Positions 35,926-47,756 of a stretch of 64,000 nt of DNA are shown one piece after another (the first letter of the stretch is position 1; each line of letters opens with the position of its first letter). Below the pieces are notes generated by a model. It worked only from the letters and a program-made list of their open reading frames with translations. It ran no database searches and was not told the origin of the DNA. Source of the stretch: Rhytidiadelphus loreus (Eukaryota > Streptophyta > Bryopsida > Hypnales > Hylocomiaceae); contig OX344762.1 of the NCBI GenBank assembly GCA_947034895.1, forward strand, positions 5,151,501 to 5,215,500, written 5' to 3'. The position numbers and the translations under genes are program-made.

Positions 35926-38521
35926 TCATGAAGCACGTCACGTCACAGCCATGTAGGACAGTCCATTTTATCTAGGGGTAAAAAAATTTGAAATCCAAAA
36001 TCCGTACACGACAACAAAAACCGCCCATACTCGACAACTCGACAATTCGACATGCGACATGCGACGTCTATTAGACACAAAAACCCGAAATTCTGTCAGA
36101 CAAGACAACCCTGGATGAGGGAGCTTTTCGAACTGTTGCAGGTGCCGGACTTCCCCAAAAAACATTAGAGTGTCCTTGTTGGTTGGAGATGGCAGACCAC
36201 CTTGCGAAGGCCTTGGCAGTTCACACGAAAGAGGTAATTTCTAAGGCCCATTTTTTTTCACTCAGTGTAGATGAGGTCAATACTATCGATACTCAGTCGT
36301 GGCTCTCAATTCACCTATATGTCTGCATTGGTTTCAAGAGAGTGCCTATCTTGTTGTCATTGCATCGTCTTGAGGATGGCAATGTGGCATCTCATGTGAG
36401 AGAGAGTATTCAGGGAATGGTATCACATCATTCAGGGCTTGAGTTGGCGGAAGTAGCACAACGTTTGGTGTGTTTTGGGGCAAATGGTGTGTCAGTTTTC
36501 CAGGGTAGCAGGAATAGTGTCACAGTGCAGATGAAGGAACATGTGGCTCCATTCATGTTCGGGATTCACTGCATGGCTCATCGCACCAATTTAGCTGTAG
36601 AACCATTATCAAATTTGCCTAGTGTGGCAAAAATTGAGGCTTTGTGCCAAGCCATGTATTCTTATTTTAGCCGTAGTCCGAAGCGTCACTTACAATTCCA
36701 GAAGCTTGCCGACTTAGTGGAAACAAAGGGACGCCATATGCTTCGCAATATGAAAACCCGATGGTTGTCTCTCCTTAAACCTTTGAAAAGGGTTATGGGA
36801 GAGTACAAGGCGCTTGTGGCCACAATGTGTGAAGATTTGTCAATGAAAGAGCCTGAACTTACTGCAAAACAAGCTGTGGCCAAAGAGACTTCACGGCACA
36901 ACTACAACTTGTTGTGCGATATTGGTCAACCCTATTGGCTCTTCCTTGCCTCATGCCGTTGTTGGATTCTGTGAATTTTCTCATGAAATTTGCACAATCT
37001 AACCACGTTTTTGTGAGTGATTACATTGCTGCAGTCAAGATCTGCTAGAGCGAGTTGTACATGATGTACATCAACAAAGATTCGGCTTGGCAGAAGCAAC
37101 ATTTCGAAATGTTTCATGACATTTTGCATGACCAGTCATATTCAATCAGCCAAGAATGGGTGACCCACTTGAATATTGGTGTTGAAACTCTTGCCTTCCG
37201 CATTGGAGATCACAGCCATCCTGCTCATTCCATTTGCGGCTTGAGTGGGAAGAAAGTCTCTGTCACTAGGGCCGACTTGGCTTCGGTGATCAATTCTGTC
37301 AAAGGTCAATGCAGGGATGCGGTAGAAATGATGGTGGTGGAGCTTGATGTGTGCTTTCCCGAAGTGGAGCTCATGAATTCACTTGGCATAGTATTTCCTC
37401 AGTATTGGCTTCAGCCGAACTGTGATGACCTTTTCCCATTACATGTGAAGACTTTGTGTACACAGTTTGCAGTTGTACGCACTGTGAACTTTGGTACTAT
37501 TGAGATGTTTGACTGCCAGCAGGTTGATTCCATTCTTGATGGGCGACTCTTGATGTTGCAAATGAGTTTGTTTAAACTCACAATGAAGTCCCATGCACGG
37601 GGTGCTATGGATGAACCAAGGGATGAAAATCCTTTAACTAAGGTGTGGGTCCGAATTGGCCAAAATGCGTTAATGTTGAGCCGCTTATCAAAGTTTTTGA
37701 AGGTTGTAGAAATTGTTGTGGCTGCGGTGCTTGGTAGTGTCGAGGACGAAAGGACGTTCTCCACCCTCAGTTTCATGAAGTCCAAACTCAGGAACATGCT
37801 CGGAGGACATGTGGACACTTGTGTCAAACTTTTTTTACAAAGTTTCTTCACTTTGGAAACATTTCCAGTCACCAAGGCAATTTCTTCCTGGCGGGAAGAG
37901 AGATCACGGCAAGGAGTACACATGTGAATGTTTGTTTCCATTAATGCGGCAAGTTCTGGTTTCTAAGTTCTTTCATCATCATTGTACTAACTGGGTTGGG
38001 GGTGGGTGGGATTGCTCATTGCATCTGGGCAAGGCCTTCATGGCTGGGGTTCAACTCCCTTGAGCAATACTTTCTTGACTTTCGTTCATGCATTGTACAT
38101 GTTCTTTCCATTTCACTTATTGATGTTGCTTTCCATTTCAATGTTGTGCTTTTGTTTTTGTTTTGAAGGTTCCTAATTTTGTTTTTGTTTTGAAGGCATT
38201 GTTTCTGTTTTTCTTTCTGTTTTCAAGGTTCATTTTAGTTTGTCCTTGTGCACAGGTGTTCAAATCCAATAGCCACAATAGTCGCTCCGGAAATTCAAGC
38301 TTCGCCAGAACACTGCAAAGGTAGTTCACAAAGTCGCCAAAGCAACTCTTTTTTAAACTTACGGGAAAAAATGAGTCGCCTAAACCACGATTACAGAAGT
38401 CCTGACGAAGCCAGCAAGGACACGTAAATTCCACAAGGAGTAGCCAGGGAAGCGACTCTGAAGCTGCTCTAGGAGCGTGTCGCTCAACTCACAAAAATCT
38501 TAATATATTCACTGAATGCAG

Positions 38522-39642
38522 GGCCAGGGTGATCTGACCCCCTTGGCCCTGCGGGCAAACCCTGGAATTATTTATTTTTCACACATGAATTTTTTTGTAA
38601 AATTTTAATTCATTTTTGCGATTAGAGACTTCAAATTAATTTAGGGAGGTTAACCCCTAAAGGACCATTGTCCCTTCAGAGGACAATTGCGTTTTCGGGT
38701 AGGTACCTACGGGCTGAAATTTTCTTCTAATATTTTGAATTTTTTTTTGGAGGTAGAAAAGTTGATTAGCTTTGTAGGAATATAACTTTTTTCAAAATCG
38801 GTGCCTAGAAACAATAGTTATGACCAAATAAGCTCAAATGAGGGGACGACGGGCAGCTAGGGCAGCCCAAAAAAAATGGACTAAAATTTGAATTTGAATT
38901 TGAATTTTATTTTTTCTCATAGATTATATTTTTGTCTAGCTGGAAAGCTTTGATTCATTTCATTTGGATATGTTATGAAAAAGTTATGGACATTCTTGTT
39001 TTTCGGGCAGTTAGAGCATCTTTTTAAATTTTCAGAATTTTCTTTTTGTTGCATGGTTTGATTTACTTGCTAGAACAATCTCACCATTGGGATTAGTGCA
39101 TTTTAATTCCATCTAAATTATATGAATATTTTAGATTTTCCTTCTATCTCGTACCTACTTCTACTTAACAATTTTTTTATGAATGATAATTAATTTTTTT
39201 AAAATTTTTTTTTTCACCTAGACTCTCAACTCAATTCTCCACTATAAAGATTTAAAGCTCAAAACTCTGTAGTGCAAAAATTTTAAGTTAAAAATGTTCA
39301 AAGTCAAAAATTCTAGTCCCGCAATTTGCTGAAAAATTTGTTTTTTTTCACTTTTAACACAGATATCTTGCTGTCTGAGCGGTCAAAAATTCTGAAATTT
39401 TTTCCGCACACTCTCATACTACTAAGGTATAAGATCCTACGGTTAGATATGAAAATAAAACAATTTTCAATTTTTTTAACTCCTTGCTATAGATAGGGCA
39501 GTTTTGAATGTTTTCTGGCAAAGAATAAAGGCTTTGGTCCTTAGGGGTTAAGAATATATCCTAGAACGGCCCAAAATAGGGGGCTTTTTTTTTTGCGTGC
39601 ACCCCTGGTAAGGCCGAGCGAGGGGGTCAATCCACACTGATC
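38522..39642. mobile_element. MITE of the 10810 family, interrupted by a piggyBac-like element
   Basis: The ends are GGCCAGGGTGATCTGACCCC and, from the other side, GATCAGTGTGGATTGACCCC. The direct repeat GAATGCAG is at 38514-38521 and 39643-39650. Without 38650-39551 it would be near 220 bp, like the 224-bp copy at 10810-11033, and the flanking words match that copy. The TSD begins three bases outside the right arm of the giant inverted repeat. Confidence 0.75.
38650..39551. mobile_element. piggyBac-like element, 902 bp with TTAA ends
   Basis: Begins TTAACCCCTAAAGGACCATT and ends TTGGTCCTTAGGGGTTAA. Interior words match the family. It sits in the middle of the MITE above at a TTAA site. Non-coding. 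Confidence 0.82.
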
Positions 39643-39650
39643 GAATGCAG

Positions 39651-41397
39651 GCACTGGGAATGTAAATTTGCAGACAAAAGGACAATAATTCATTTTCCAT
39701 TTAGTGTGCCTGTGTAGGCTTACCGATTTTTTCTTCCTTCAGACACGGGTGAGTGGGGTGACCGACCTCCTTCCCCAGAATCCCAGAATCCAAAGCTGGC
39801 TGCCTTGCCATATTCGTCTGCAGACTCTGCACTTGCCCTCTGCGGAGCGAATATGCGGAAATATATAAAGAAAGTCAAGTTGACTAGACGGGGTTGTCGA
39901 ACAAGATTAGTATTTGAATGAGCTGTCCTTCCAGGAAGCTTGTTCAGATTACAGCACCAGGTTCCTTTTTTAAGCAAATGACACCCTTGATCCTTTCCAC
40001 TGATCATGACTCCGTCGTTTCCAGTCGGCATTTCTAGTCGGCACGTCACTGATTTGCGCGTTGCAGTCGGCATCCTCGATGCTCTGTCGGTCGAGTCGAA
40101 TTGAAAGCACGAAGCGAAGCTAGGACGTCTTTTAATTTGACATTAGGTGACCTCTTTGAGTATATTCAATTCATAGCTTCGCTCATAGCGTCTGTCACAA
40201 TGGAGTCTCTGAATTGAAAATGATACGGAGTAGTTTATAAGCACGGTGTCCATCTTCAGCACAAGGGCATACACATTCTTTAGGAAGTAATTCTGACTCA
40301 GGGTCGTCGTCAAGTACACAACCTGTACTCCAATTTTCTGTAACTTGTACCAGACCGGACCTGTTTCAAAATCGGTGATTGCAGATCCGATCCTTAGCTG
40401 CAACCAAGTGGAGCATCTCACCCAACTGGGTTTGAACTGCGGACTGAACATATTATTGTCGGTAGAGACGCACGTGATGTTTCCAGTCGATTTTTGCCCA
40501 GCCGAAGTATGAGTTTGAATTTGGAGAGCATCCGAAAATCATAGTTAACATGGTCTTGATTTTCAAGACCATGGTACATAAATGTTTTTATGTTGTGTCA
40601 GGTTGAAGTAGCCATTTCTGTCTTGTAGTTATCACTCAATTTTTCAAACCCTGTTTAGGTATCCCATGTTTTGAAACTCGCCTTTCTCAAATCGATTATT
40701 GCTCAGTAGAACCATTCCTTGGAGATTTTGAGTCTGATTCAAGGTCTGTACATACTGTCGGTAACCGGCACTGTCTGTAGTCGATTAGTTTCCAGCCGCG
40801 ACGCAAGATCCAACGGGGGCTTTCTTGCGTTTCCCTCTCTCACTTTCCCCTGTGTATGTGACAATCCGCTGACTTTCCCCTATATCACACACGGGAAAAG
40901 TCACAAGATTTCCACTTCCGCACGGGAAAGTGAGACAGGGAAATGCGAAAAAGCCCATAGTGACCGCCCGGGCCTGGAACCTGCGTCGGGCTCCCCGGAG
41001 AAGTTGAAATGAACTATCGTAATTTAGTTAGGATGCATGTTGTAGTGTTTTGTAGATTGTCAGTGGAAATATAATGTGTCTCCTGAAGACTTCAAATTAA
41101 AGCACAGGAACGTCTTGCACACGAGAAAAAGAGACGGGACTGCACCTAAAATCTCCTGTTTGATGACAAGAGAATACATCTGTTCAGTAGCCCCTGTGTG
41201 ATTACAGAGGAATACAAACTAATCTTGATGCAAATCCCTTGTTGAGGTCAAAGTGAAAATAATGCTCAGTTAAACACATGGGGAACTTCAATGATCTTTC
41301 TGTGAATTGTATTTGTAACTAGATTTCTTTTGAATTCTCTGCTTGCAGTTCTAGGGTATTGCGCATATTGGACGCTTGTGTACTTCTGCTCACCAAG
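39651..41397 (+). promoter_or_regulatory. 5' flank of the membrane-protein gene
   Basis: This is mostly single-copy-looking DNA of higher G+C than the repeats around it. An imperfect inverted repeat is at about 40823-40852 and 40922-40950 (GCGTTTCCCT...CACTTTCCC against GGGAAAGTGAG...GGGAAATGCG), enclosing a smaller hairpin. Two minus-strand open frames (40073-39720, 40451-40143) match no family known to me. No TATA box was assigned. A transcript leader probably lies near 41050-41397. Confidence 0.35.
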
Positions 41398-44300
41398 ATG
41401 AAGGGACTGCCACGGCCATGGCCTTATAACCGTAGTCTTGTCTTTCTCTGCCTCCTTGGTCTTCGCGTGATGAGTTTCAACTCTGTAGAAGCTCAAGAGG
41501 GGAGCATTACGACTGCGCAGCAGCTTCTAGCGCTGAAAGAGGGAGAACTGAGCTCGTTTGTTGCCGCAGTGGAGGCAAACGCTCGAAATTGTGGTACTTT
41601 CATCGAACCTTCTTCCTCGTCTTCTGAGTATTTCCAGTTACCCCAGAAGATGTTTTGAGTAGGTCATGTGGGGACTGTTTTCTTGTCCAATTTTGTTTTT
41701 TCATTGAGCACCACATGCAACGTCTAACACTGATTTTGATGATGTCAAATTTGACCTCATATGACTTATATGCCATATTTAACTACTCCTGGACTTTTAA
41801 GGGAATTTTGGACTTTGTCCATTGGGGGATCTCCCGATGTCATAGATATCTAAAATCTAAACCTGTTGTACATTTTTCAAACCACCTAGTCCAAAATCTA
41901 TATCATTTCTAGATTCTTAAAATCTATAGAAGTCAAAGTCTACAATTGTCTTAGATGTCCCTTTACCAATTTTGGACTTTGCAAAGTCCAAAAATAGTTA
42001 AATATGCCATTTATAAACATCAATCAAATTTGTCAATTTTGAACCATGAACCCTTGGTCTTTCAGGGATACATGATTTTCAGTGTGGGTTGGAAATCCAG
42101 GAGCCTAAAATATTGTCTAAGAGACGCAATTAGTGGTAATAATGTTTGTTAGTAACCAATAAATTGTTGAATACCGGTATGCTGATTTGTGAGCAAGGGT
42201 AACAAACTTTCGCTTGGTGATGTTTCTCAGTCGTAATTTAGCGACTCTTCAATTCTTCTGGAAAACTTGGCCAGGAAGAACCGAAATTTTCTTTTTTACT
42301 TTTCAACTCTCTATCTCAGACACATGTTTGACCAGATTGCATTGGGAGTCCACAACCTTAGGACATTTTGAACATCTTGAACCACCCTACAAAATTTACA
42401 AGCTTAGCCGACACTTCATTGGCAACATTGTTACAATTGCAGATGCACTGAATGGATGCTCGGGTAGCAATTGCTCCCGTTTGGCTTGCTTTGGGTTCGG
42501 CACCCCTGGTGATACCCATTACAATTGCCTGGGAGTTTCAAACAACACCTTTTGTACTGCACCCGGGAATGCAACGTGCACGCAGAGGAACTTCGACTTC
42601 TCCAGGGGCTTTTTAAGGTTTTAATCTCTTAAAACACCATGCATTTAACTAAAGAGTGGTAGTGATTTGCATTTAAATGCATTTTGCGTAATCTTCAATT
42701 CTGGACTATTTGTTACAAAAATTGATAGAAATAATGAGAACTAGTGCTGAGAATTGAAGTAATCGTGTTTGGTGCAGACGTGTGGATCCAATTGACGATC
42801 ATATAGCCCGGACAGTCTGCACTCAGAGGTCTTTGGATGACCACTTTAAGAGCAGTACCATGAGTGATCCTTCGCATTTCTTTCGAGTGTATTTTGGAGC
42901 TGTGGATGGCACATTCAGGATATATCCCGGAGTGGTAATTTTCTCCATTCACTCATATTGAATGTCTTGTAATTTTTGCTTTTCGTTATCAAACAATCTC
43001 TTGAAGGCTCCGAGAATTGTAAGGTATATGTGGTTTCTTTTGTGGTAGTGCAGGATTCTTGTTATTTTTCGAGAGGGAAAAAATCGAGGACTGCTAATTC
43101 ATGTTGTGGGCATCGTATTGCAATTTCAGGATGAAGATTGCCAAGTCATGTATGATCCTCGAATCCGACCCTGGTGAGTATTGATGGACTTACGTTTATG
43201 CCATAAATGTAATTTTATCATACACGTGGTTTTTGAGTTCAAAAGCTCTTGAATTGAGCGAGTCTGATCGCTTTCCAATTCAAATCCAAATCTTTCCTTG
43301 GTCCTGGCAGGTACCTCCAATCGACATATATTCCCAAGGTTGTCACAGTGCTCATCGACACAGGACTGAACATGCGAGGGACGATCAGTGGTTCAAACGA
43401 CGAAACTTATATCAGCAAAGCTATCACAACAGCGCTGAGTGTTTTGGATACTCTGACCGAAGACAAAGACTATGTCACCATCGCGTATTTTGATGGAGAT
43501 GGGCTGAAGCAGCTGAATGACACTGCGATTTACAACAGAGCACGGATGTATCAATTTTTCAATGACAGCCTCAACGCGGTCGAAGCTAGTCCAAGCACGA
43601 TTGATCCCAATTCTACACAAACTAACGAGGCTATTAATGCCACAATCAGTCAACTAAACCAACTGACTTCTTCAAAATTAATTCCACCAACTTACCTCAA
43701 GGTTTGCTAATTTTTTTCTCATCCGTCTCTGTCCCTGAGTTGTTCAGCATGTACTTCATGTTGGGGGAGAATTTTTTCTATGTTGAGTTCATTGTATATC
43801 GTAATATCATTATTTTTTCATTTAATCTCTCTTGCATACTAGATGTTGACTTTGGACTATTTTTGAGTGCAGGTGGTCATTGCTCTCATTGGTGGTCAGC
43901 AATATCAAGACATAGCTGACCTGAATCTTACAGCAACCCCCGACATGAATTCGTTTGTGTACAGTTTTCGTACATCACAAACACCCCAGTGCAATACAGC
44001 TATTCGAGCCTCCCTAGAGCAAATCCCAGATGAAAGATTAAGTAACCCGTTGTATGCTTTGCAATCGTATTACTCTTTTCTGGCGAAACTGCACATCAGT
44101 TTCATGAAGAATGAAACTGACTACGGCCCGCAATATCAGGACTACAGTGGGATCGATGCTCACACCTTGACACTTAGTAAAGCAGGTGAGTTAATTAACT
44201 CAATCCTTATCCCTTGAGGTTGGCTCACACCTTGACAATTTGTCGGGCACTAAGTAAATCAGTGGCTTTAGTATTTCCTGTTATCAGTCACAGATTGTCT

Positions 44301-45375
44301 GTGTTTTGGTGGACCGTGGTCTCTGTTTTGAGGTACTTTGGTAGCTGGCGTCGTTTTCATAGCTGTTCCGCAATCTGCTCAAAACAACTAATGTTGCTTA
44401 GATTGAGCAAGATTTGCACTTCGATTTCTTCTTCCGTCTTCTGAATTCTCTGTTCTGAACGCAGCTTTTGGGCCCACTGGAGAGCTGCTGGGTGTTTTGG
44501 GCTTGGATATTTTCGAAAACAAAGTGGAGCAACAATTTCCCACTATCCAATTTGCTTCAATCGTCGAGGAGGCTGGAACTCATGATCCAGGAAGAATATT
44601 CAACACTACTGTAGACCTGACTACGAATGTCTGCTTCAACCATGTAAGTTCAAGATGAGAGTGTCCTTCATCAGAAGTACTCCTCTCACATGCTCATGTC
44701 TAGGGCTGTACTTAGTTACTTCAGAAAATGGAATAAGCCTTTAGTCCTTCTGAGTGGATCATATGGGGACTTTCTATTGCTCAATTCTATATCCTTTTTG
44801 ACCCAATACACGCAGTCATCTCGACTGTCTGGTGATATAAAAGCTGACCCGTCTGAATTATAATTCGGTCGTTCAAAATCACGAAAACTCGCTCGGTACG
44901 TCCTTCAAAGATTAAATCCAGTCTAGTCGTTTTATCTCAATAACTCTCACTCCCCAGTTGCATATTGAACTCCCCTAAATCATGTGGCTATGATTGTTTG
45001 CAGACGGATGCATGCCCGGGCCTAGAAACTGCCATCATGCAAGGATTTCTTTGTGAGACCGCATCACCTGACGCAAGTATAGGCTGTTGTGGTTCATGCA
45101 AGGTTAGCATATCGCCTAGCACTGCACCCAGTAGCAGGCTGACTAAGAAGAAAGCAGAAGTGTGGCCCAAGTATTGGTACGCATTTATATTTGGTATATT
45201 AGCTGTTCTGTTGTTTGTAGGTGCAGTTGTCGGTATCATATTCTGCTGTTGCTGTAAACCTAACGGCGTACAGACACAGGGTGGTCGTAATGACGCAATC
45301 AATCCCCCGAGCAATGGAGAACGAACCAAGGGCTTGGTAGATTCGGAATCTGACGTAAAGAGAGTTGGAACCTAA
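41398..45375 (+). CDS. VWA/Cache single-pass membrane protein, alpha-2/delta- or CACHD1-like, 8 exons
   Basis: Exons 41398-41593, 42443-42617, 42778-42934, 43130-43173, 43311-43701, 43873-44185, 44465-44643 and 45004-45375 join in phase to 608 aa; every intron is GT-AG. A signal peptide (about 1-33) is followed by a Cys-containing N-terminal region, then RIRPWY (187-192), the landmark that precedes VWA in alpha-2/delta and CACHD1 proteins. VWA starts VVTVLIDTG (201-209). A Cache-like strand follows (GELLGVLGLDIF, 431-442), then a Cys-rich juxtamembrane part, a transmembrane helix (543-565), four Cys (566-569, likely palmitoylated) and a 39-residue tail. In animals such proteins are extracellular calcium-channel auxiliaries; a plant role is unknown to me. 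The VWA metal site is degenerate: D207-T-G209-L-N211 in place of DxSxS, and G328 in place of the usual Asp. Confidence 0.85.
41744..42034. mobile_element. MITE in intron 1 of the membrane-protein gene
   Basis: The left end GTCAAATTTGACCTCATATG and right end are imperfect inverted repeats of about 55 bp sharing GCCATATTTAACTA and TGGACTTT. Interior words (TAAAATCTA, AAACCACCTAGTCCAAAATC) resemble the spacer near 27000-27200 and 28000-28170. Confidence 0.65.
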
Positions 45376-46140
45376 GTTACAGAAGTTAGTTTCTCTCGTT
45401 CACGTTCAACTGAGATGGGCCCTGAGACTTGTGTTTTTCTTAGGTTTTTCTTACGTTGTAGGGTATCTCTGATGCAGTGTACGTGAATACCACAGAAACT
45501 GAGAATGACAATACAATATTTTGTGTTTCTTTGGGTATCAAAAGTATCTGGATCCACAAGATGAGCAATTGGAGTATAGATTTATTGTTGTTTCACAACT
45601 ATACGGTGTGCTTTCACAAGCAGGCTAGTATCTCCCATTAATTTTTCAGTTTTGCTTCAGTAGATCTATGCTTGCCTCGGACGCTTGTGGTGCAGTGAGA
45701 ACTCGTAACTGTACAAAAGAAAACCTTCGTTGTTTCAATTTTACTTCATCCAATCAAGAATAAGTTAGATCCACGCCTGCAGTCACTTGTAAGGTGGCGA
45801 ATTTTGAGCCAGGTCTTACCCCTATTTTGCTTTGGCTCCCTTAGCACTAGAAAGAAGAAGACAAAAAAGTTTGAAAAATTGGATGAAATCATCAAATGCC
45901 TCTCTAAAAAATAATAAAGAGTCATTGGTATTTGGATGAAAGTAACTAATAATAGATGTTTTAAGGATGAAAGTATACATATTTAAGATTGAATGATTAT
46001 GCATGATTCTATCCCCATTTTCTTATCTCCAAAGCATCTTGGGGAGCCTGTCGCTCTACTAACAAAAAAATAAGAAACATAGGTTGGATCCAAGTGCTTA
46101 TAGCCTTTTCTAAGCCAAGAATATTGAGGATGCCCCTTAA
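45376..46140 (+). other. 3' flank of the membrane-protein gene
   Basis: Probable 3' UTR up to about 45800 (composition still gene-like; AATAAGTTAG near 45760 is a weak polyadenylation candidate). After that, AT-rich DNA with no gene. Confidence 0.35.
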
Positions 46141-46143
46141 ATA

Positions 46144-46530
46144 AGAGCATCCTTAAACCTAATGTCCTCCAAATGTATTTTAACTTTTGAATTGTATATA
46201 ATTAGAACTTGAAATTTGTATCATTGGAAGCGCATTCAAAAGCATTTTGAGTAGGTATAAGAAAATTCAAATTTTGACATTGGACAAGGTCCACTTCAAA
46301 AGCAAGATAGAAGTCATAAATTATGGAGGTCTTGACAAATTACAATTACCAAAACCAACCTTGGCCATTGACACTCCAAATATTGTCTAAATTTGGATTT
46401 TTTTGTACCTATTCAAGTTGCTTTTGGATGCACTTCTAATGATATGAATTTCAAGTTCTAATTATATTTGAACCAAAAAGTTTAAAATGCGTTTGGAGGG
46501 CCAATATACCATTCGGATTGAAGATGCTCT
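46144..46530. mobile_element. Foldback MITE of about 390 bp
   Basis: The ends AGAGCATCCTTAAACC and, inverted, AGAGCATCTTCAATCC start arms of about 150 bp that share CCTCCAAA, ATAATTAGAACTTGAAATT and CAAAAGCA words. TSD not resolved. Confidence 0.7.
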
Positions 46531-46680
46531 AAATTAGTAGAATTTGACAATAGAGGAACACCCAACAATGCTAGTATGTGAGACTAAGTAGAAATGTAAG
46601 CCTACAAGCCTTGAACCTAGGCACATAGGTATTCTACAACTATTGGAGATGTCTATAACAACTAGAGAAAACTTGCATCA

Positions 46681-46834
46681 AAGTTGAAGGATTCTGTTAG
46701 ACATCCAATGTAACAATCATTGTTTATATGTCAACAATGATGTCCACTATAACATCTTCATATTATAGTGGACGCCACTTTTGACATAAAAACATGGGTT
46801 GTTACATGGGATGTCTAACAAAATCCGTCAACTT
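46681..46834. mobile_element. Foldback element, 154 bp
   Basis: Almost the whole length folds on itself: AAGTTGAAGGATTCTGTTAG against AAGTTGACGGATTTTGTTAG, with GTCCACTATAA/TTATAGTGGAC at the centre. No clear TSD. Confidence 0.75.
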
Positions 46835-46894
46835 CAACACAAGAAAACAAAAGAAAACATGGGATCCTTCTAGTGAACATACATACTTATAATA

Positions 46895-46957
46895 TAAACA
46901 TCCTATAACTATGCAAAGTACCTATAATATAGGTGCCTATAACATAGACACATATAA
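46895..46957. repeat. Satellite-like repeat left of the TIR element
   Basis: Words CATCCTATAACTATG and GTGCCTATAACATAGACAC recur right of the element (49938-50090). The element therefore landed in a pre-existing tandem repeat of about 50 bp. Confidence 0.65.
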
Positions 46958-47446
46958 TCATTAGGAAAAAATTGGGCCCTCCAAAAGGCCCCGTAAGGGG
47001 CCCAATGATAATATTTGTTTTTTCGCATCCTTGCACCAGGACTGTTGGAATCTAGGTGGCACCCCTTGTGCCACATTGCGGAAAAGTAAAAAACACGGAG
47101 GATCCAACAACAACGTTTGGGGGAGTTGGGAGGTACCAAACTTGGTATGATGGAACCAACAATTTGGAATAGTTTATTCCCATTATTGTCGTGGTACCAA
47201 CACTATTTTGCAATATTTTAGTATGTACCGGTCCTCCTATGATGCTCATCCTATATTTCTATCATCCTTAGTACTTGCTAACACTGTGAATCCACGGATG
47301 GATGAAGCTGTGATGGGAGAATGGTGCGAATGCCACGAGTTTAGGGTCTCTAAGTGCCACTTGGACTCTGAAGTTTTGCTTCATCTATTCACTGAAGTAA
47401 TTTGGAGGCAGCAAAAACAATGAATGCAATAGATGCCAGAGAAATC

Positions 47447-47756
47447 AACACATCCAAAAAAACAAGACAAATTGTGGGAAAATTTGGTAAGAGTGAACTA
47501 ATAATTTCGTAAATGTCTACTGATTCCTAGACTTAACATACTAATGGCTAAGTCCTAAATCTAATATCTGATTTCACTCCCTACTGGTTCCAACTGCCAT
47601 GCTCTCGGAACATCCAAAAAAACGAGACAAATTGTTTGATAATTTGGTAAGTGAATTGATAATTTCCTAAATGGCCACTGATTCCTAGACTTAGCATAGT
47701 AATGGCTACAGCACTAAATGAAACCCTCTGATTCACTCCCTATCTGGAACGTCTTT
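47447..47756. repeat. Tandem duplication, two units of about 160 bp
   Basis: Both units contain ACATCCAAAAAAAC(A/G)AGACAA, CTGATTCCTAGACTTA and TTCACTCCCTA. The second starts near 47607. Confidence 0.75.

Larger units (their letters stand above)
30027..36113. mobile_element. Giant non-autonomous hAT-type element, right-arm copy (6,087 bp)
   Basis: Mirror of 17841-24074 with one fewer 147-bp unit. TSD GATGAGGG at 30019-30026 and 36114-36121. Ends CAGGGTTGTC and GACAACCCTG. Confidence 0.92.
29418..37927 (+). pseudogene. hAT transposase relic, copy B (mirror of copy A)
   Basis: Same gene and same lesions as copy A, on the plus strand: N-terminal zinc-finger part 29418-29909, insertion 30027-36113, core 36183-36974, C-terminal part 37055-37927. 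The core ORF runs out of frame at about 36955; the original frame continues as MPLLDSVNFLMKFAQ and then meets TAG in ICXSELYMMY before the last ORF. Codon for residue A in the N-terminal part (copy A) is V here because of one base (29522). Confidence 0.85.
28590..38511 (-). repeat. Right arm of the giant inverted repeat (9,922 bp)
   Basis: This is the reverse complement of 15443-25511 less one 147-bp tandem unit. All elements in the left arm reappear in mirror order with the same frameshifts, stops and target-site duplications, so the duplication postdates them. Confidence 0.95.

Noticed and set aside
15443..38511. Whole palindrome as one transposon
   Set aside because: No TSD or shared terminal repeat at 15443 and 38511; the real elements with TSDs lie inside the arms.
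39720..40451. Two minus-strand frames upstream of the membrane-protein gene (117 and 102 codons)
   Set aside because: Position suggests promoter; no family, no supporting splice pattern. Kept as a possibility only.
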